From Gnetum montanum (taxonomy: Eukaryota > Streptophyta > Gnetopsida > Gnetales > Gnetaceae), in the NCBI GenBank assembly GCA_015680685.1, contig MNCI01030955.1, positions 329,398-377,697 of the forward strand: DNA of 48,300 nucleotides, in the 5' to 3' direction. The notes beneath the pieces are model-generated. The model had not been told where the DNA came from. It saw only the letters and a list, made by a program, of their open reading frames with translations, and searched no databases. Both the position numbers and the translations under genes were made by a program. This document shows, in pieces, positions 35,100-46,031 of the stretch. Position 1 is the first letter of the stretch. Each line of letters begins with the position of its first letter.

Positions 35100-36690
35100 G
35101 GTAATGGTTGAATCTATGTAATGCTTTCCTAGCTTGGGGTAGAGTAGAAGAATGTTACAAGTTAGTATTAGAGCATAGGTTTTTCATAAGTCTTTGATTA
35201 CTTGTGGTTTATATGAGTAGTGATGGAAAGTGGTAAAAAATATCATGAACTAGGAGGAAATGAGAACATTGGATCTATCAGCCTAATGCTAGATCCTAAT
35301 TCTAACTTGAATTTTCAAGTTATGCAAGATTAAAGACTCGAGTTACGAACTATAGTTGTTGATAATCCTTTTTTGAGTATGAAGATTTGTTAGATGGATA
35401 TTAGTTGTTATTTACTTGAGGTCATGCAAATACTAGACTAAGAAAAACCCAATCATTTATCATTGGAAGGTAATGGCTTGGGTGATGGTAGGTAGCCCCT
35501 AACTAAAGAGTAATTTCATAAGTTAGAATCATCCACCTTATTAGGTGTGAAGGATTCTATAATTGTCACATAATGGCTTAAGAAGATTGGTAAGACCTTC
35601 AAGTTGATGGGCTATTTTTCAATGCAACAAACATGGTTAGTGGTATACTAGTTGAAGGGTGTAGCTAGCCAATGGTGGACTATGGAGGAGAAGGCAAGAT
35701 GGATATTGACTTCTTTTTGGCAATTTTTTGCTCATCATCAATAAGCATTGTGTTCTCATTAAGAATGTGCATGCAAAGAAAGAAGAGATTTACAAACTCT
35801 TTCAATGCAACTATACTATTCTTAAGTACGATGCCATGTTCTTAGAGTTAAGCAAGTATGTGTTACATGTTCAAATGAATGAGACATCACGAATGAAGCA
35901 ATTTGTTTAAGGATTGTGACTATTCCTTAAAGACCATTTACTTTTTCATTGTTTAATAATATACAAGAGCACACTAGTGCATGTGGTGAAGTTGGAGTGT
36001 AGCAAGCTAGCTAATGTGACTTACTAAGATCATACACAAAAGTGTAATCAACTTTTGAGAGATAAGTTGAGTGGATTCAATCAGGCCAAGGGAACTAGTA
36101 ATAGTGATTAATAGTAGCAATACTTTATAGGTGGTAGGACCATCCATGGGTCCCTCACTTATTTTCTTTGGGGGAAGGTTAAACAACTCTATTGTGATTA
36201 TTCCAATTGCTTCCTTAATAGTTAACTAAATCACTAAAACATTAATTATTTAAAGAATTCAAGCAATGGGCTCTAGGAGGATAATAAGTGAATAGTCAAT
36301 TAAGGTGGTGGTGGTATGAGTTCCAAGATCCAAGGTTCAGTGTATGCTCCTATTGATCAGTCTTTGGACATACAACATAACAACATCATGGAGACAAAAG
36401 GTATAATTTTTGGTTTTTTAGTTTTTATTCTTTTTAATCCTAACACGAGTCATTTCTTCATTATTTAAAAGTTGTAGTTACAAATTCAACCTCTAGAATG
36501 GGGTTTGAAAATTGGTATTATTGATGGTGTATTAAGTCTACATATCTATGTTCATAGTGCTATGTGATATTTTTTAGCATAGTGAATTGCATGTTATGAG
36601 CTTTAGAGGATATGGCATCACCTTAGGAATGGATTAGTTATCTTAGTTTAAGAGTAATTTGGATTATCACAAGGAACTTTCCTTGTTAGT
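35100..36690 (+). pseudogene. Decayed Ty3/gypsy (chromovirus-like) Gag-protease
   Basis: Translated with frame changes, 35530-35910 reads like the retrotransposon Gag core of chromovirus-type elements. It has a WLKKIGKTFKLMGYFSMQQ stretch, a KGVASQWW block at about 35655-35680, and then EIYKLFQCNYTILKYDAMFL in place of the usual EF--L-QG--TV-EY---F. Further on, 36330-36470 gives GSVYAPIDQS and ILFNPNTSHFFI, which correspond to the G-VYA and VLFDSGATHSFI blocks of the protease, with the catalytic Asp and Ser lost. Many stops are present and no LTR was found at its ends. Element C's LTR starts immediately downstream. Confidence 0.7.
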
Positions 36691-36696
36691 AGATGG

Positions 36697-37658
36697 TGAT
36701 GTGTAGCGATAAATTGATTGACTATGATATCATAGCTTGTACTATGATTTTGTATATGCGATGTACCTGGGCTTGGTTATTCCTATAAATACAAGCCCAT
36801 CATCATGTCAAATGAATTATTTGATTAGTATTGTAGTTAAATTCTATTAATTTATTTCCATGAAAGTTAGTATTAGTCATCGAGTACCCATAACATGAAT
36901 TAAGTAGATTGTACAAAATTTTATTTGAGTGAACATGTATCTAAATACATTTTCATAGCATAAATAACTTCAAAATCCATTTCCTTCATTACAACACTTG
37001 GTTTAGTTTAATGAATTCTTTAATTGTAATTTACTTCAATCATTATTTGAATTTTCAAAGACTTAATTATTTTACTTTTAATTCGCTTAATTAATTTGCA
37101 TGCGTACACAAAATTTTAGCATAAAAACATTAACATTTGATATACCCAATAGTGGACACTTGGTAACCCAACAATGTTGATGTATTTTCATGATGTGTAT
37201 GGCAAGTTGGAGATAAATACTTCATGCCTAGGCTAGAATAGATTTGTTTCTTGCACTTCGATTAAATAGTTATTGTTTTAATATTTTAATAATGATATTT
37301 TGATCATATGCCTTGATCATACTTAACCGTAGGAATTAATTTGATGTATTTTCATGATGTGTATGGCAAGTTGGAGATAAATACTTCATGCCTAGGCTAG
37401 AATAGATTTGTTTCTTGCACTTAGATTAAATAGTTATTTTTTTAATATTTTAATAATGATATTTTGATCATATGCCTTGATCATACTTAACCGTAGGAAT
37501 TAATTCCATACAAGTGTGATTGGAAGATAACAACCAATAATCTAATGCTTAGTTATCTAGACAACAAAACTAGTCCTAGTTCATAAAATTTGATTGGATT
37601 ATATGTGAATGCTTAAGATCTATATAGTTGGACATAGGGTCTACTCTACTACTCATGA
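36697..37658 (+). repeat. 5' LTR of element C with internal duplication
   Basis: It begins TGATGTGTAGCGAT, carries TATGATATCATA and TATATGCGATG palindrome remnants like the LTRs of A, a CTATAAATAC promoter box near 36783-36792, and ends ACTCATGA one base before the PBS. It is lengthened by the 164-bp tandem duplication at 37177-37504. Confidence 0.78.
37177..37504. repeat. 164-bp tandem duplication inside element C LTR
   Basis: 37177-37340 repeats at 37341-37504 with only two base differences noticed, far fewer than separate this LTR from its relatives. The duplication is therefore younger than the element. Confidence 0.95.
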
Positions 37659-37659
37659 T

Positions 37660-37677
37660 TGGCACCATTTTCAAGAA
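37660..37677 (+). promoter_or_regulatory. Degenerate primer-binding site of element C
   Basis: TGGCACCATTTTCAAGAA matches the tRNA-Asp-complementary sequence TGGCGCCGTTGCCGGGGA at 11 of 18 positions, and six of the seven differences are transitions. Its position, one base after the LTR end, is the same as in A and B. Confidence 0.6.
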
Positions 37678-38609
37678 CTAATGTTAGTAGCTTAGATAGT
37701 TAAAATCATTTAAGAATCATTTTAGAGCCATAAATGACTTATCCCTTGATAATAATAATAATTTATTTTAGGCATGCTTATCAATTATAAAATGCCTTCA
37801 TCTCATGAGTATATTCCCCACCCATTGATGATTTAGCAAGGGGATATGAAAAAACTGTTAAGAACCAAGATGAAATGCCACAATAAGTAAATATGGTATA
37901 TCAACATCTAGATTCATATCATCTAGGTTTCACCTTCATTCTTTACCAAGATGAATAGTTACAATGGTAGGACCTAGAGGATAACATTTTGTTGCTAGCT
38001 ATTTGTTTAATTTTATGAATGCTCATGGTAATATTAATGAAGGTGGGACTTGAAGTAGTTGCTTCTAACTATAGGATTGCTGATGAAATGTCCAAGTCCT
38101 ACAAGCCCAGTGAGTCACAACTATGAAAGGATCATTCAATTGAAATTGTAGTTAGAGAAGAAGGATATTTATTATCAATTTGGCTACTCTCATTGCCAAA
38201 ATCCTCCAATCCTTAGTGGAGATGACATTAATTACCTATGACTATGTTTAGCCTTTGCAAGTAACTAAGGTAAGGAGAAAATGATACCTAACACAAGGGG
38301 GGCCTTAAGGCTAAGATATTTAAGTAGGCAACCTAGAAAACATCAAAGGGCTGAATAAGAAAGAGCAAGTCGATAGAAATCTTTAGTTCTCCATATTCAT
38401 CCTCTTCATTTTAATCATCTAGCTTTAATGAGGATAGTCATGATCAAGGAAAGAAGTTGGACACTAATATGAACTAAGGCATAGTAGGTAATGCCAAAGT
38501 AGACATGGTCTTGATAAGGACCATGAAAATCATGATGACTATGATGAACCATTACTTACTACAAGGAGCATGATTAACATTAGGAAGGTAGCATATATTC
38601 TAACTAGGC

Positions 38610-39140
38610 ATAAGAGGAATACCTAAATCAAATGACTAGATATGAACAACATATCTAAGTTCAAGGGAAACTACAACATTGATCCACAACATTATTTTTA
38701 AGCCTTTCATAATGCTTGTGTCTTGTAGAACATAGAAAATGAATGATAGAAGATGAAACTTTTTTTGAGGACACTCATTAAAGAAGTTAAAAGTTAGTAG
38801 TAGTTCTTGGAGTTAGAATCTATTAGAAGGTGAAGTATGATATTCAAGCTATTTAACAACAAAGTATCAAATGTATTCTTGAGTGTCCAATTTAAGGAAG
38901 TAGATCCAAGGGTGAAAATAAGATAATCATGAATCCCTTAATGTAGCCTTGGATAGATATTATTCTCTACTACACATATGCCCAAGCCATGGCTTCTTTT
39001 ATGATGAACAATTACATCATATCATAGATGGATGTAAAAATAAAATAATAGAAACTCTTGGAGTTTATGCCTAAGGAAGACTATTCAGAATGAGAGCCCA
39101 TTAGATTTAGAGATCAATTGATCAAGTGACAAAGGAGAAA
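38610..39140 (+). pseudogene. Element C Gag remnant
   Basis: With frame changes and stops, the translation runs parallel to element A Gag. It reads DMNNISKFKGNYNIDPQHYF, then AFHNACVL and NIENEW, a KLFLRTLIKEVKS-like block, and further on SLNVALDRYYSLLHICPSHG and ETLGVYA, matching LDAAMGRYYALLYCCLGHG and RTLGTYA of A. Not functional. Confidence 0.75.
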
Positions 39141-39536
39141 GATAAACTTAAGAAGAAAGAGAATATAAAGGAGTACAATAAAGACCCCTCTATTTGCAAA
39201 AAGGATGTATATTTTTGTGAGCTAGGTAAGAAAGCATAGTTAGAGAAAGTTGTGTAAAGAAAAACCATGCTAATTCAAAAATATTTTACTCAAATATAAA
39301 GAAAGGTTAATAAAATATGAGACTAAATAGACAAAGTTTTAGACAACATTGAAAATCATAGAGGAGAAAGCGTAATAAGGAAAAGCAAAGAATAAAGACA
39401 AAAGAAAAAGGAAAGATGTAGGAAGGAACTACTACCAATAGAAAGGGAAAATAATTGTGACAAAAGAGGCTATAAACTTCAAATTAAAGGATGATGATTG
39501 TGACATGATGAGCTCTTCTACAATTGGATTGGTTAT

Positions 39537-40421
39537 TGATGAAGCATCCAGTGGATAGCATCGACTCGGTTGCATTGACAAAGCCTTGTCAATGCAGCCA
39601 CGTCAACGTGATCCCATCGACGCATCTGTCCATGCATTGATGTGGCCTTGTCAACATAGAATGCATTTTCTGCTATAAATATGCATGCACTCGCCACATT
39701 TAGGCATCTTATGTTAAAGTTGTAGCGAAGCTTTTGCAGTTTATTTCCGTAGGAGTTAGACTATTTTCCCAAGTGCATGCCTGTAGTGTGATGCTTGTAA
39801 TTGTATGAAACCTTTATTCGAGTGTGACATACTTGGACACACACATGATTGGTAATAAAGATCGAGATTACTCCATCATTGCAACATTCACTTAGTTTTA
39901 ATTGTTTAATTATTATTATTATTTATTGTTTTCTTAGTGAATATTTCCATACCATGATTTACTATTCCTATTGTTAAACACGGAATGAGTACGACTTAAT
40001 CACGAACATTTAAGTGTGACTACTTGGTATCCATGTAGCGTGTCTAGGAGCACTCAAGTAATATACGCTTGGTAATCCCAGGAGTAGTACACAAGGTCCA
40101 AGATGTGTACAGATGATTAAGGACGGATGTTGATCGCACTTAGGCTAGTGTAGATTCTCTTCTCCCATTCTCTCTTAGCTTAATCAAAGTTATTTTCCAT
40201 TACCTCTAGGAGTAGCACCAGTTTAGGACCACATCATACACCTCACTCTAGGCTAAACAATACGTGACAAAGAAATACTAGTCCAGGTGGAAAGACAGTG
40301 AACTGCGATCAATGTGTAACTATCTAGATACCACAACTAGTCCATCTGCGGAGTTTGACTAGATCGTGTGTACACACTCGTATTCATATGGTTGAGTGTA
40401 GGGGTGCCTCGCCACTCATCA
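39537..40421 (+). repeat. 5' LTR of element B (885 bp)
   Basis: It starts TGATGAAGC and ends CACTCATCA, with TATAAATA at 39674-39681. Its first 120 bases contain repeated GTCAACG/CGTTGAC-type half-palindromes. Its last 50 bases closely match the LTR end of element A. Confidence 0.93.
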
Positions 40422-40422
40422 T

Positions 40423-40440
40423 TGGTGCTATTGCCGGGGA
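40423..40440 (+). promoter_or_regulatory. Primer-binding site of element B (tRNA-Asp type)
   Basis: TGGTGCTATTGCCGGGGA lies one base after the LTR and differs from the tRNA-Asp complement at three positions, all transitions. Confidence 0.82.
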
Positions 40441-40553
40441 CGATGCTAGTTATCTAGATTAGGTGTATCATACAAGATAACTGTAACAAAGTATTCACGA
40501 TATATCTTTTAGAAAGAGGTAATTGCAAACAAGTCACACACAATTCACAACAA

Positions 40554-42879
40554 TGTCTCTCTCATAAGACTATGATATCGCAACCACTAATGAGGCAATT
40601 CATTAGAGAACCAATGAAATTTATGATGAAGATGCAGTTTGGAGTACTCAATCTTATGCAAGAGTTTCATATGTTTAGGGATTCCCCAACGATACTCAAG
40701 GATTTTGGTCATCCAACCCAGACACCTCTAGTGAGGATGGGACATCCCATAGGACGAGGGGGCCCATAAGGCCTAAGACCTTCTCAATAGTTAACAAGAA
40801 TTTATCGAGGTATGACTGGAAGGCTTACAAAAATCATGATGAGCCTTCCAGTTCCTTCTCTTCCTTTGCTCCTTCTACATTAGATTGTGATACGGATGAC
40901 CGTACTTCGTGGGAGTAGCGTAGAAAGAAAAATCGAATACACAGGAAAACTTAGAAACGCCAACATGAACGAAGACAACATCATCCCAACTCGTAAATTC
41001 ATAACCTACCTAGTGACGATGAATCCCTGCTAGCCACTAAGAGCCTAATGCATATACAAGAGGCTATTTGAATATCCTGTAGGCATCGCAAGGTAGTCCG
41101 TCTACCCAAGCTCAATTTAAATAACTTTCCTAAGTTTTTAGGAGGCTATGATTTAGATCCACAACATCCTTTACAAGCCTTCTACGATGCGTGTGCATGA
41201 AACAATATTGATAACATGTGGCAAAAACTTAAGCTCTTTCCTACGAAACTTGTTGGCCAAAAAAAAGTATGGTATAGGTCCTTAAGACCACAATCAATTC
41301 AACGTTGGTTGATAATGGTAGAACTCTTCAATGAAAGATATGAAAACTATGCAAGAGTGTTAGCCCTGAGGAGACAAATTCAAGAATGGAAACAAGGGCA
41401 GCATGAACCCTTGGACATGGCCTTAGAAAGATACTATTCATTGTTAAACAATTTCCTAGGCCATGGATTCTTCGAGGAAAGGCTACTGTACCACATCATG
41501 GATGAGCTCCATAATGAAAGAAGGGAGACCCTAGGGATGTATGCCCTAGGTCAACTATATGAGCTATGGACCCACCAACTCCAAGAGCTTATCCAATGGG
41601 TAGTAAAAGAAGAAGAAGAAATGGATAAATGGGAGAATGTTGAAAGCTCTCAATGGGACCAAAATCTTGAATTAGCAAAGGTCGATGATCATGAAGAGGA
41701 AAAATAAACTCACCTCAAGGAGGTAGAATCATCTTTGCCATTACTACAATCACTAGATGAATTTAAGGTAAAGATCAATAAGATGACAGAATGGATACAC
41801 GAAAAATGTGGAGAATATGCCAACACTATTAGAGGTAGAACCATGACGAACTAAGAAATAGGATAGAACACAACTAGACAATTGGAAATAAGGGTTGAAG
41901 AGAATAAGGATAAGAACTCAACTATCAATCATACGTATCAATGTAATATTTTCCTGTATGATCACCCCAAAGGCCAATGTCCAATCTTGTCACATTTACA
42001 TGAGCATCGAAGAGGAATGTTACATCCCAATTTCATACAGAAATACCAGGTTCAACCGCAGTGGCAAAAACCCAGTCATGGGGGAGGCCACCATCAGACT
42101 GGTCACATCCTTCCTACCATTCGAACTTAAGTGCTCATTATGTTTAGCATCTTGTTTTCATGACTGGGTCAACATCCTCTATTTCACCACATTGTTATCA
42201 TTCTCCTGAGTACTATCAACCCATGTCCTCTCCAACAACATCACCACCTCATGTTTCTTACACTTCTCTTTGCCCTCAATATTCTCATCATTCACCTCCT
42301 TCTACATTGCCACCAGTTGTGCCAGAATGTTTTGCACCACAAATTCAACCCATGAATGTTACTTATGCTGCTACTATCAACAGTAGTGGGAACCCTCCAT
42401 AATGTCGAAAGCATCCTTTCTTTAGGCAGAACCATAGAAAGAGGCAGCACGGTTTCAAAACCACTACATTCTCGAACTCAACACAAGTTCAATGCTGTGA
42501 TGCATCTACCTCTTTGAACTCAAAACCTCCTATTACTCTATTTGGACCACCAATCAACACTCCAACAACCATGCAGCCTAATGAATATAGCCATGTGGGG
42601 AGACATATCGATCCTTGCATACCATCTTATGGTCATGGGTGCCGTAGTGGGTCAACTCCTTATCACATGACCACATCTTATAATTTTTCCCACTATGCCA
42701 ACTTTAATCAAGTATGTGAATCCCAAGTTGGATACATTCTAGCCACCATATCAAAAGATACCTTGTGGTTTGAATATGACCATACTTCAATATTTCCCAG
42801 ATGCATGAATCCACATTTTCTATTTATTAATTCTAGCCATGCTCAAAATTTTAGTTATGGGAGATATCCTCCATTCTAA
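40554..42879 (+). pseudogene. Element B Gag (broken)
   Basis: It starts at an ATG at 40554 followed soon by a stop. The longest intact piece, 41216-41707 (163 codons), carries the Gag core: WQKLKLFPTKL, WYRSLRPQSIQRW, LDMALERYYSLLNNFLGHGF and RRETLGMYALGQL, each with counterparts in A and C. Upstream, NNFPKFLGGYDLDPQHPLQA continues the same domain across a stop. A knuckle-like CNIFLYDHPKGQC near 41940-41980 has the CCHC layout with the second Cys replaced by Phe. The rest (42160-42879) is rich in Pro, Ser and Thr. As in A, it would form particle shells, and the stops abolish it here. Confidence 0.82.
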
Positions 42880-44172
42880 CAAGCAGAATTAGTAAATGAT
42901 TTTCCTTTTCTTTGATTTTACAATTTTTTGATTTCTAGTTTTTTCATTTCCAATTTATTGTTTTATCTTTTTGAGGGTAATCTCATCGATAAATAAAATA
43001 CTCATGTGACTTTTTGGTTGAGGTGTTGTTCTATGCTATCAAGTCTTAGGTGACTAATTATTTGGATAGTGAGCCCACAACATCCACCCATCCATTCTAT
43101 TAATAAAAGGTTCTACCCTGGGTACAATGATATTCTTAACATCATTAAAACTTAAAGTAATTTTGTGCTCATTATGCCTAGAGTGAAGAAGGATGGACCA
43201 AGAGGGAATGACCAGGGTGTGACATCAAGGGGACTTGTGGATTTTCTTTGGTAACATCTGTGAGAGTTACCATGTAGCTTGGTTGTACTAGGATCCTTGT
43301 AGATCTAATGAAAAATGGAAGTAAGAGTAATAAAGGCACTCAATTTAGAAAAAAAATGCTATTCTAGGGGGTCCCATTGGAAAGACATGCACCCATGCTT
43401 GAAGGCAGGTGACTTCTCTGGATTAAGCATTGACACAAAAAAAGAAAAAGAAAAAAAAAGATCAAGATCAAAGTACTACAAAGTAATTCCGAATCACTCC
43501 TCCCTTGAACAAAACACCAAGTGATCATACACCTTGCTGTCATGGTGCTCTTATGGTTGTCTATCATTAGATGAAGCAATGCAATGTTACTGATCGAAGG
43601 AATAGACTTGGTCTTGAGTTTGGAGCAACAAGCTAATGACACATTAATCATGCCCTACACTCAGGATTCATTGTGCCCTAGGCCAGTTACCTCATATCCG
43701 AATCTCTACAATCCCTTCTATGATTCATCCCATCTCGCTATTCAAGAATTTATGACTTGTGTCTTGTGTGGCATAGAATTCATACCTCATCATGATGGTA
43801 TCTAACATGTGTGTGTTTTTTTACATTGGTATAGATTACATTTAACCCTTCTAGTGCCTACAGACATTTTTAGGTATGGTTACGCAAGGGCATTATAGGT
43901 TGTAACCTGCTTTGGGTTGGAACCTGCTTTGGGGAGGACCCACTTGCGTGACTTTTGTAATTTGTACTTGTTGCACATCACCACATCATTTTATACCCTC
44001 TAAGCACTTCATTTCCAAATCTATTCTTTCCTTTGTCATCATTTTATCAAACATTCCTCAAAACCATTATGTGTCCTTTGATGTGTCACCTAAACAAACT
44101 AGGTCTAACATTAAACTTTTAGGGCAACTTCCTTGAAAAAAAATTCTAACTCTAAAATCTCACTAAGCAAAG
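42880..44172 (+). other. Element B internal region without recognised domains
   Basis: Contains short ORFs only. It includes the 20-base word TGCTTTGGGGAGGACCCACT (43925-43944) found identically in the 3' region of element A. No protease D(S/T)G, RT YVDD or integrase motif was seen. Confidence 0.5.
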
Positions 44173-44265
44173 AATTCAACAATTACTAAAGGTAATGAGT
44201 AAGGTAGGAAATAAATAAACTTCTTTCAATAACCTTACTAACAATTGATCTTTGTGTGATTATAG

Positions 44266-44460
44266 ATGCCCCCTAAAAGAGGATAACAAGGAGGACCTTC
44301 TCAAGGTGCAACTAAATGCCTAGGGGAGGTAGAGGTCAAGGACCTTATGTAGAACATGCAGAGCAGGAGGCATAATCATTTAGCATCCATCAGGGAACTC
44401 CTGTCACTACACAATCTAGCCAAGCAAAAGGTGGAGAGGTCAAGGCCCAAGCCTATGAAG
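44266..44460 (+). pseudogene. Element B 3' ORF start (copy 1)
   Basis: An ATG opens MPPKRG, then a stop, then QGGPSQGATKC. After a frame change the text continues GQGPYVEHAEQEA and FSIHQGTPVTTQSSQAK. It is immediately preceded by TACTAAC (44236-44242) and TTATAG (ends 44265), a textbook branch point plus 3' splice site, so this ORF may have been expressed from a spliced RNA. Its position before the 3' LTR is that of the extra ORF (env-like or unknown) found in some Athila/Tat-type elements. Its function is unknown. Confidence 0.5.
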
Positions 44461-44886
44461 AGGAACGACGGCTATTTACCGCATGGCATGTCGAGGTAAA
44501 TCAAGTGTTCCCATAGCTACTGTGTCCATGGGAAGTGTTGCCTCCATCAAACATTGGAACATCAGCATGGATGGCTCATAATCCTCAGACAGAAGAGGAG
44601 AAGCATCAGGCACTTCTTCAATGGTATCAATCTTAGAAGCCTGGAGTGTAGGATGAAGGAAAGGCACCCATGGAGGAGCCACCACCACCAAGAACCACAT
44701 GAGTTCCAATAATTTTGCATTCTACACTTTGTGTTTGTGTCCCAATTTTGTTTTGTTTAATTCCACATTGCTGCATGAGTAAATTCCTAAAAGTCAATAA
44801 TCCCATACCTATCCATTGTGTACTTAATTACACTTGTTCTCATTTTGTTTGACTCTAGGACAAGTTGTTATTCAGTCATGGGGGTA

Positions 44887-45749
44887 TGATGAAGCATCCA
44901 GTGGACAACGTTGACTAGGTTGTGTCGACAAAGCCTCGTCAACATGGCCACGTCAACGTGATTCCATTGATGCATCTTTCCATGCGTTGACATGGCCTCG
45001 TCAACGTAGAGTTCATTTTTTGCTATAAATATGCATGCACCCGCCACATTTAGGCATCCTTTGAAGTAGTTGTAGCAAAGTGCTTGTAGTTTGTTTCTAT
45101 AGGAGTTAGACTATTTTCCCAAGTGCATGCCCATAGTGTGATGATTGTAATTTTTGGACATCTTTATTCTAGTGTGACGTACTTGGACATGCACATGACC
45201 GAAAATAAAGATAGAGATTACTTCATCATTGTAGCATTCACTTAGTTTAATTATTTAATTGTTCTTGTTATTTATTACTTTCGTAGTTAATATCTGTTCA
45301 CCCTAAACTCCTTAAATGCGGAATGAGTACGACTTAATCACGAGCATTCAAGTGTGACTACTTGGTATCCTAGTAGCATACCTAGGCCATGCGCTTAGTA
45401 ATCCTAGTGGTAGTCATGCATGAGGTCCAAGATGTGTACGGATGATTAAGGAATAGATATTCATCACACTTAGGCTAGCTTAGACTCTCTTCACCCTTTC
45501 CCTCTTAGTTAAAACAAAGTTACTTTCCATTGCCTCTAGGAGTAGCACTAGTTTAGGACCACATCATACACCTCACTCTGGCCTAAACCTATGTGACAAA
45601 GCAAATACTAGTCCAGGTGGGAAGATAGCGAATTACGATCAATGAGTAACTATCTAGATACCACAACTAGCCTGTCTACGGAGTTCGACTGGATCGTGCA
45701 TGAAACACTCGTATTCGTATGGTTGAGTGTAGGGGTACCTCGCCACTCA
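44887..45749 (+). repeat. 3' LTR of element B
   Basis: It aligns along its length with 39537-40421, with many transitions. It lacks the expected terminal TCA of CACTCATCA: it ends in CACTCA and passes directly into sequence homologous to 44173 onwards. Confidence 0.9.
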
Positions 45750-46031
45750 ACCATTTACTAAAGGCAATAAGTAAGGTATGAAATAATTGGACTTCTTTCA
45801 ATAACCTTACTAACAATTGATCTTTGCATGATTATAGATGGTCCCAAAAAGAGGACAATAAGGAGGACCTTCTCAAGGTGTAACTAAATGCCCAGGGGGA
45901 AGCAGAAGCCAAGGACCTCATGTAGAACATGTGGAGTAGGAGGCACAATCATTTAGCATCCATCAGGGAACTCTTGTCACTACAGAATCTAGCCAAGCAA
46001 AAGATGGAGAGGTCAAGGCCTGAGCCTATGT
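45750..46031 (+). repeat. Second copy of element B 3' internal segment
   Basis: It repeats 44173-44455, including the TACTAAC, the splice acceptor and the ATG (45838). Here the reading frame stays open apart from stops: MVPKRGQ, GGPSQGVTKCPGGSRSQGP, VEHVE, EAQSFSIHQG. The segment stops abruptly at 46031. It is probably a remnant of a second element unit sharing the LTR at 44887, with its PBS and gag deleted. Confidence 0.85.

Larger units (their letters stand above)
36697..39536 (+). mobile_element. Element C: old, truncated relative of element A
   Basis: A 5' LTR (36697-37658), a degenerate tRNA-Asp-type PBS and a decayed Gag are followed directly by the 5' LTR of element B at 39537. No 3' LTR of its own was seen. 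Gag similarity to A is clear (see the separate entry). It is the most decayed of the three related elements. Either element B inserted into or next to it, or a rearrangement joined the two. Confidence 0.75.
39537..45749 (+). mobile_element. Element B: gag-bearing LTR element without pol
   Basis: LTRs at 39537-40421 and 44887-45749 both start TGATGAAGCATCCAGTGG. Internally there are a tRNA-Asp-type PBS, a Gag related to that of A, a proline-rich extension, about 1.3 kb without recognised domains, a small 3' ORF (44266) and a purine tract AGTCATGGGGGTA at 44874-44886. No protease, RT, RNase H or integrase motif was found. No target duplication could be identified, because the right LTR end is joined abruptly to a second copy of the 3' internal region. 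Confidence 0.85.

Noticed and set aside
44476-44709. 77-codon minus-strand ORF opposite element B 3' ORF
   Set aside because: Lies antisense to the alignable 3' ORF region of the element and has no counterpart in the second copy.
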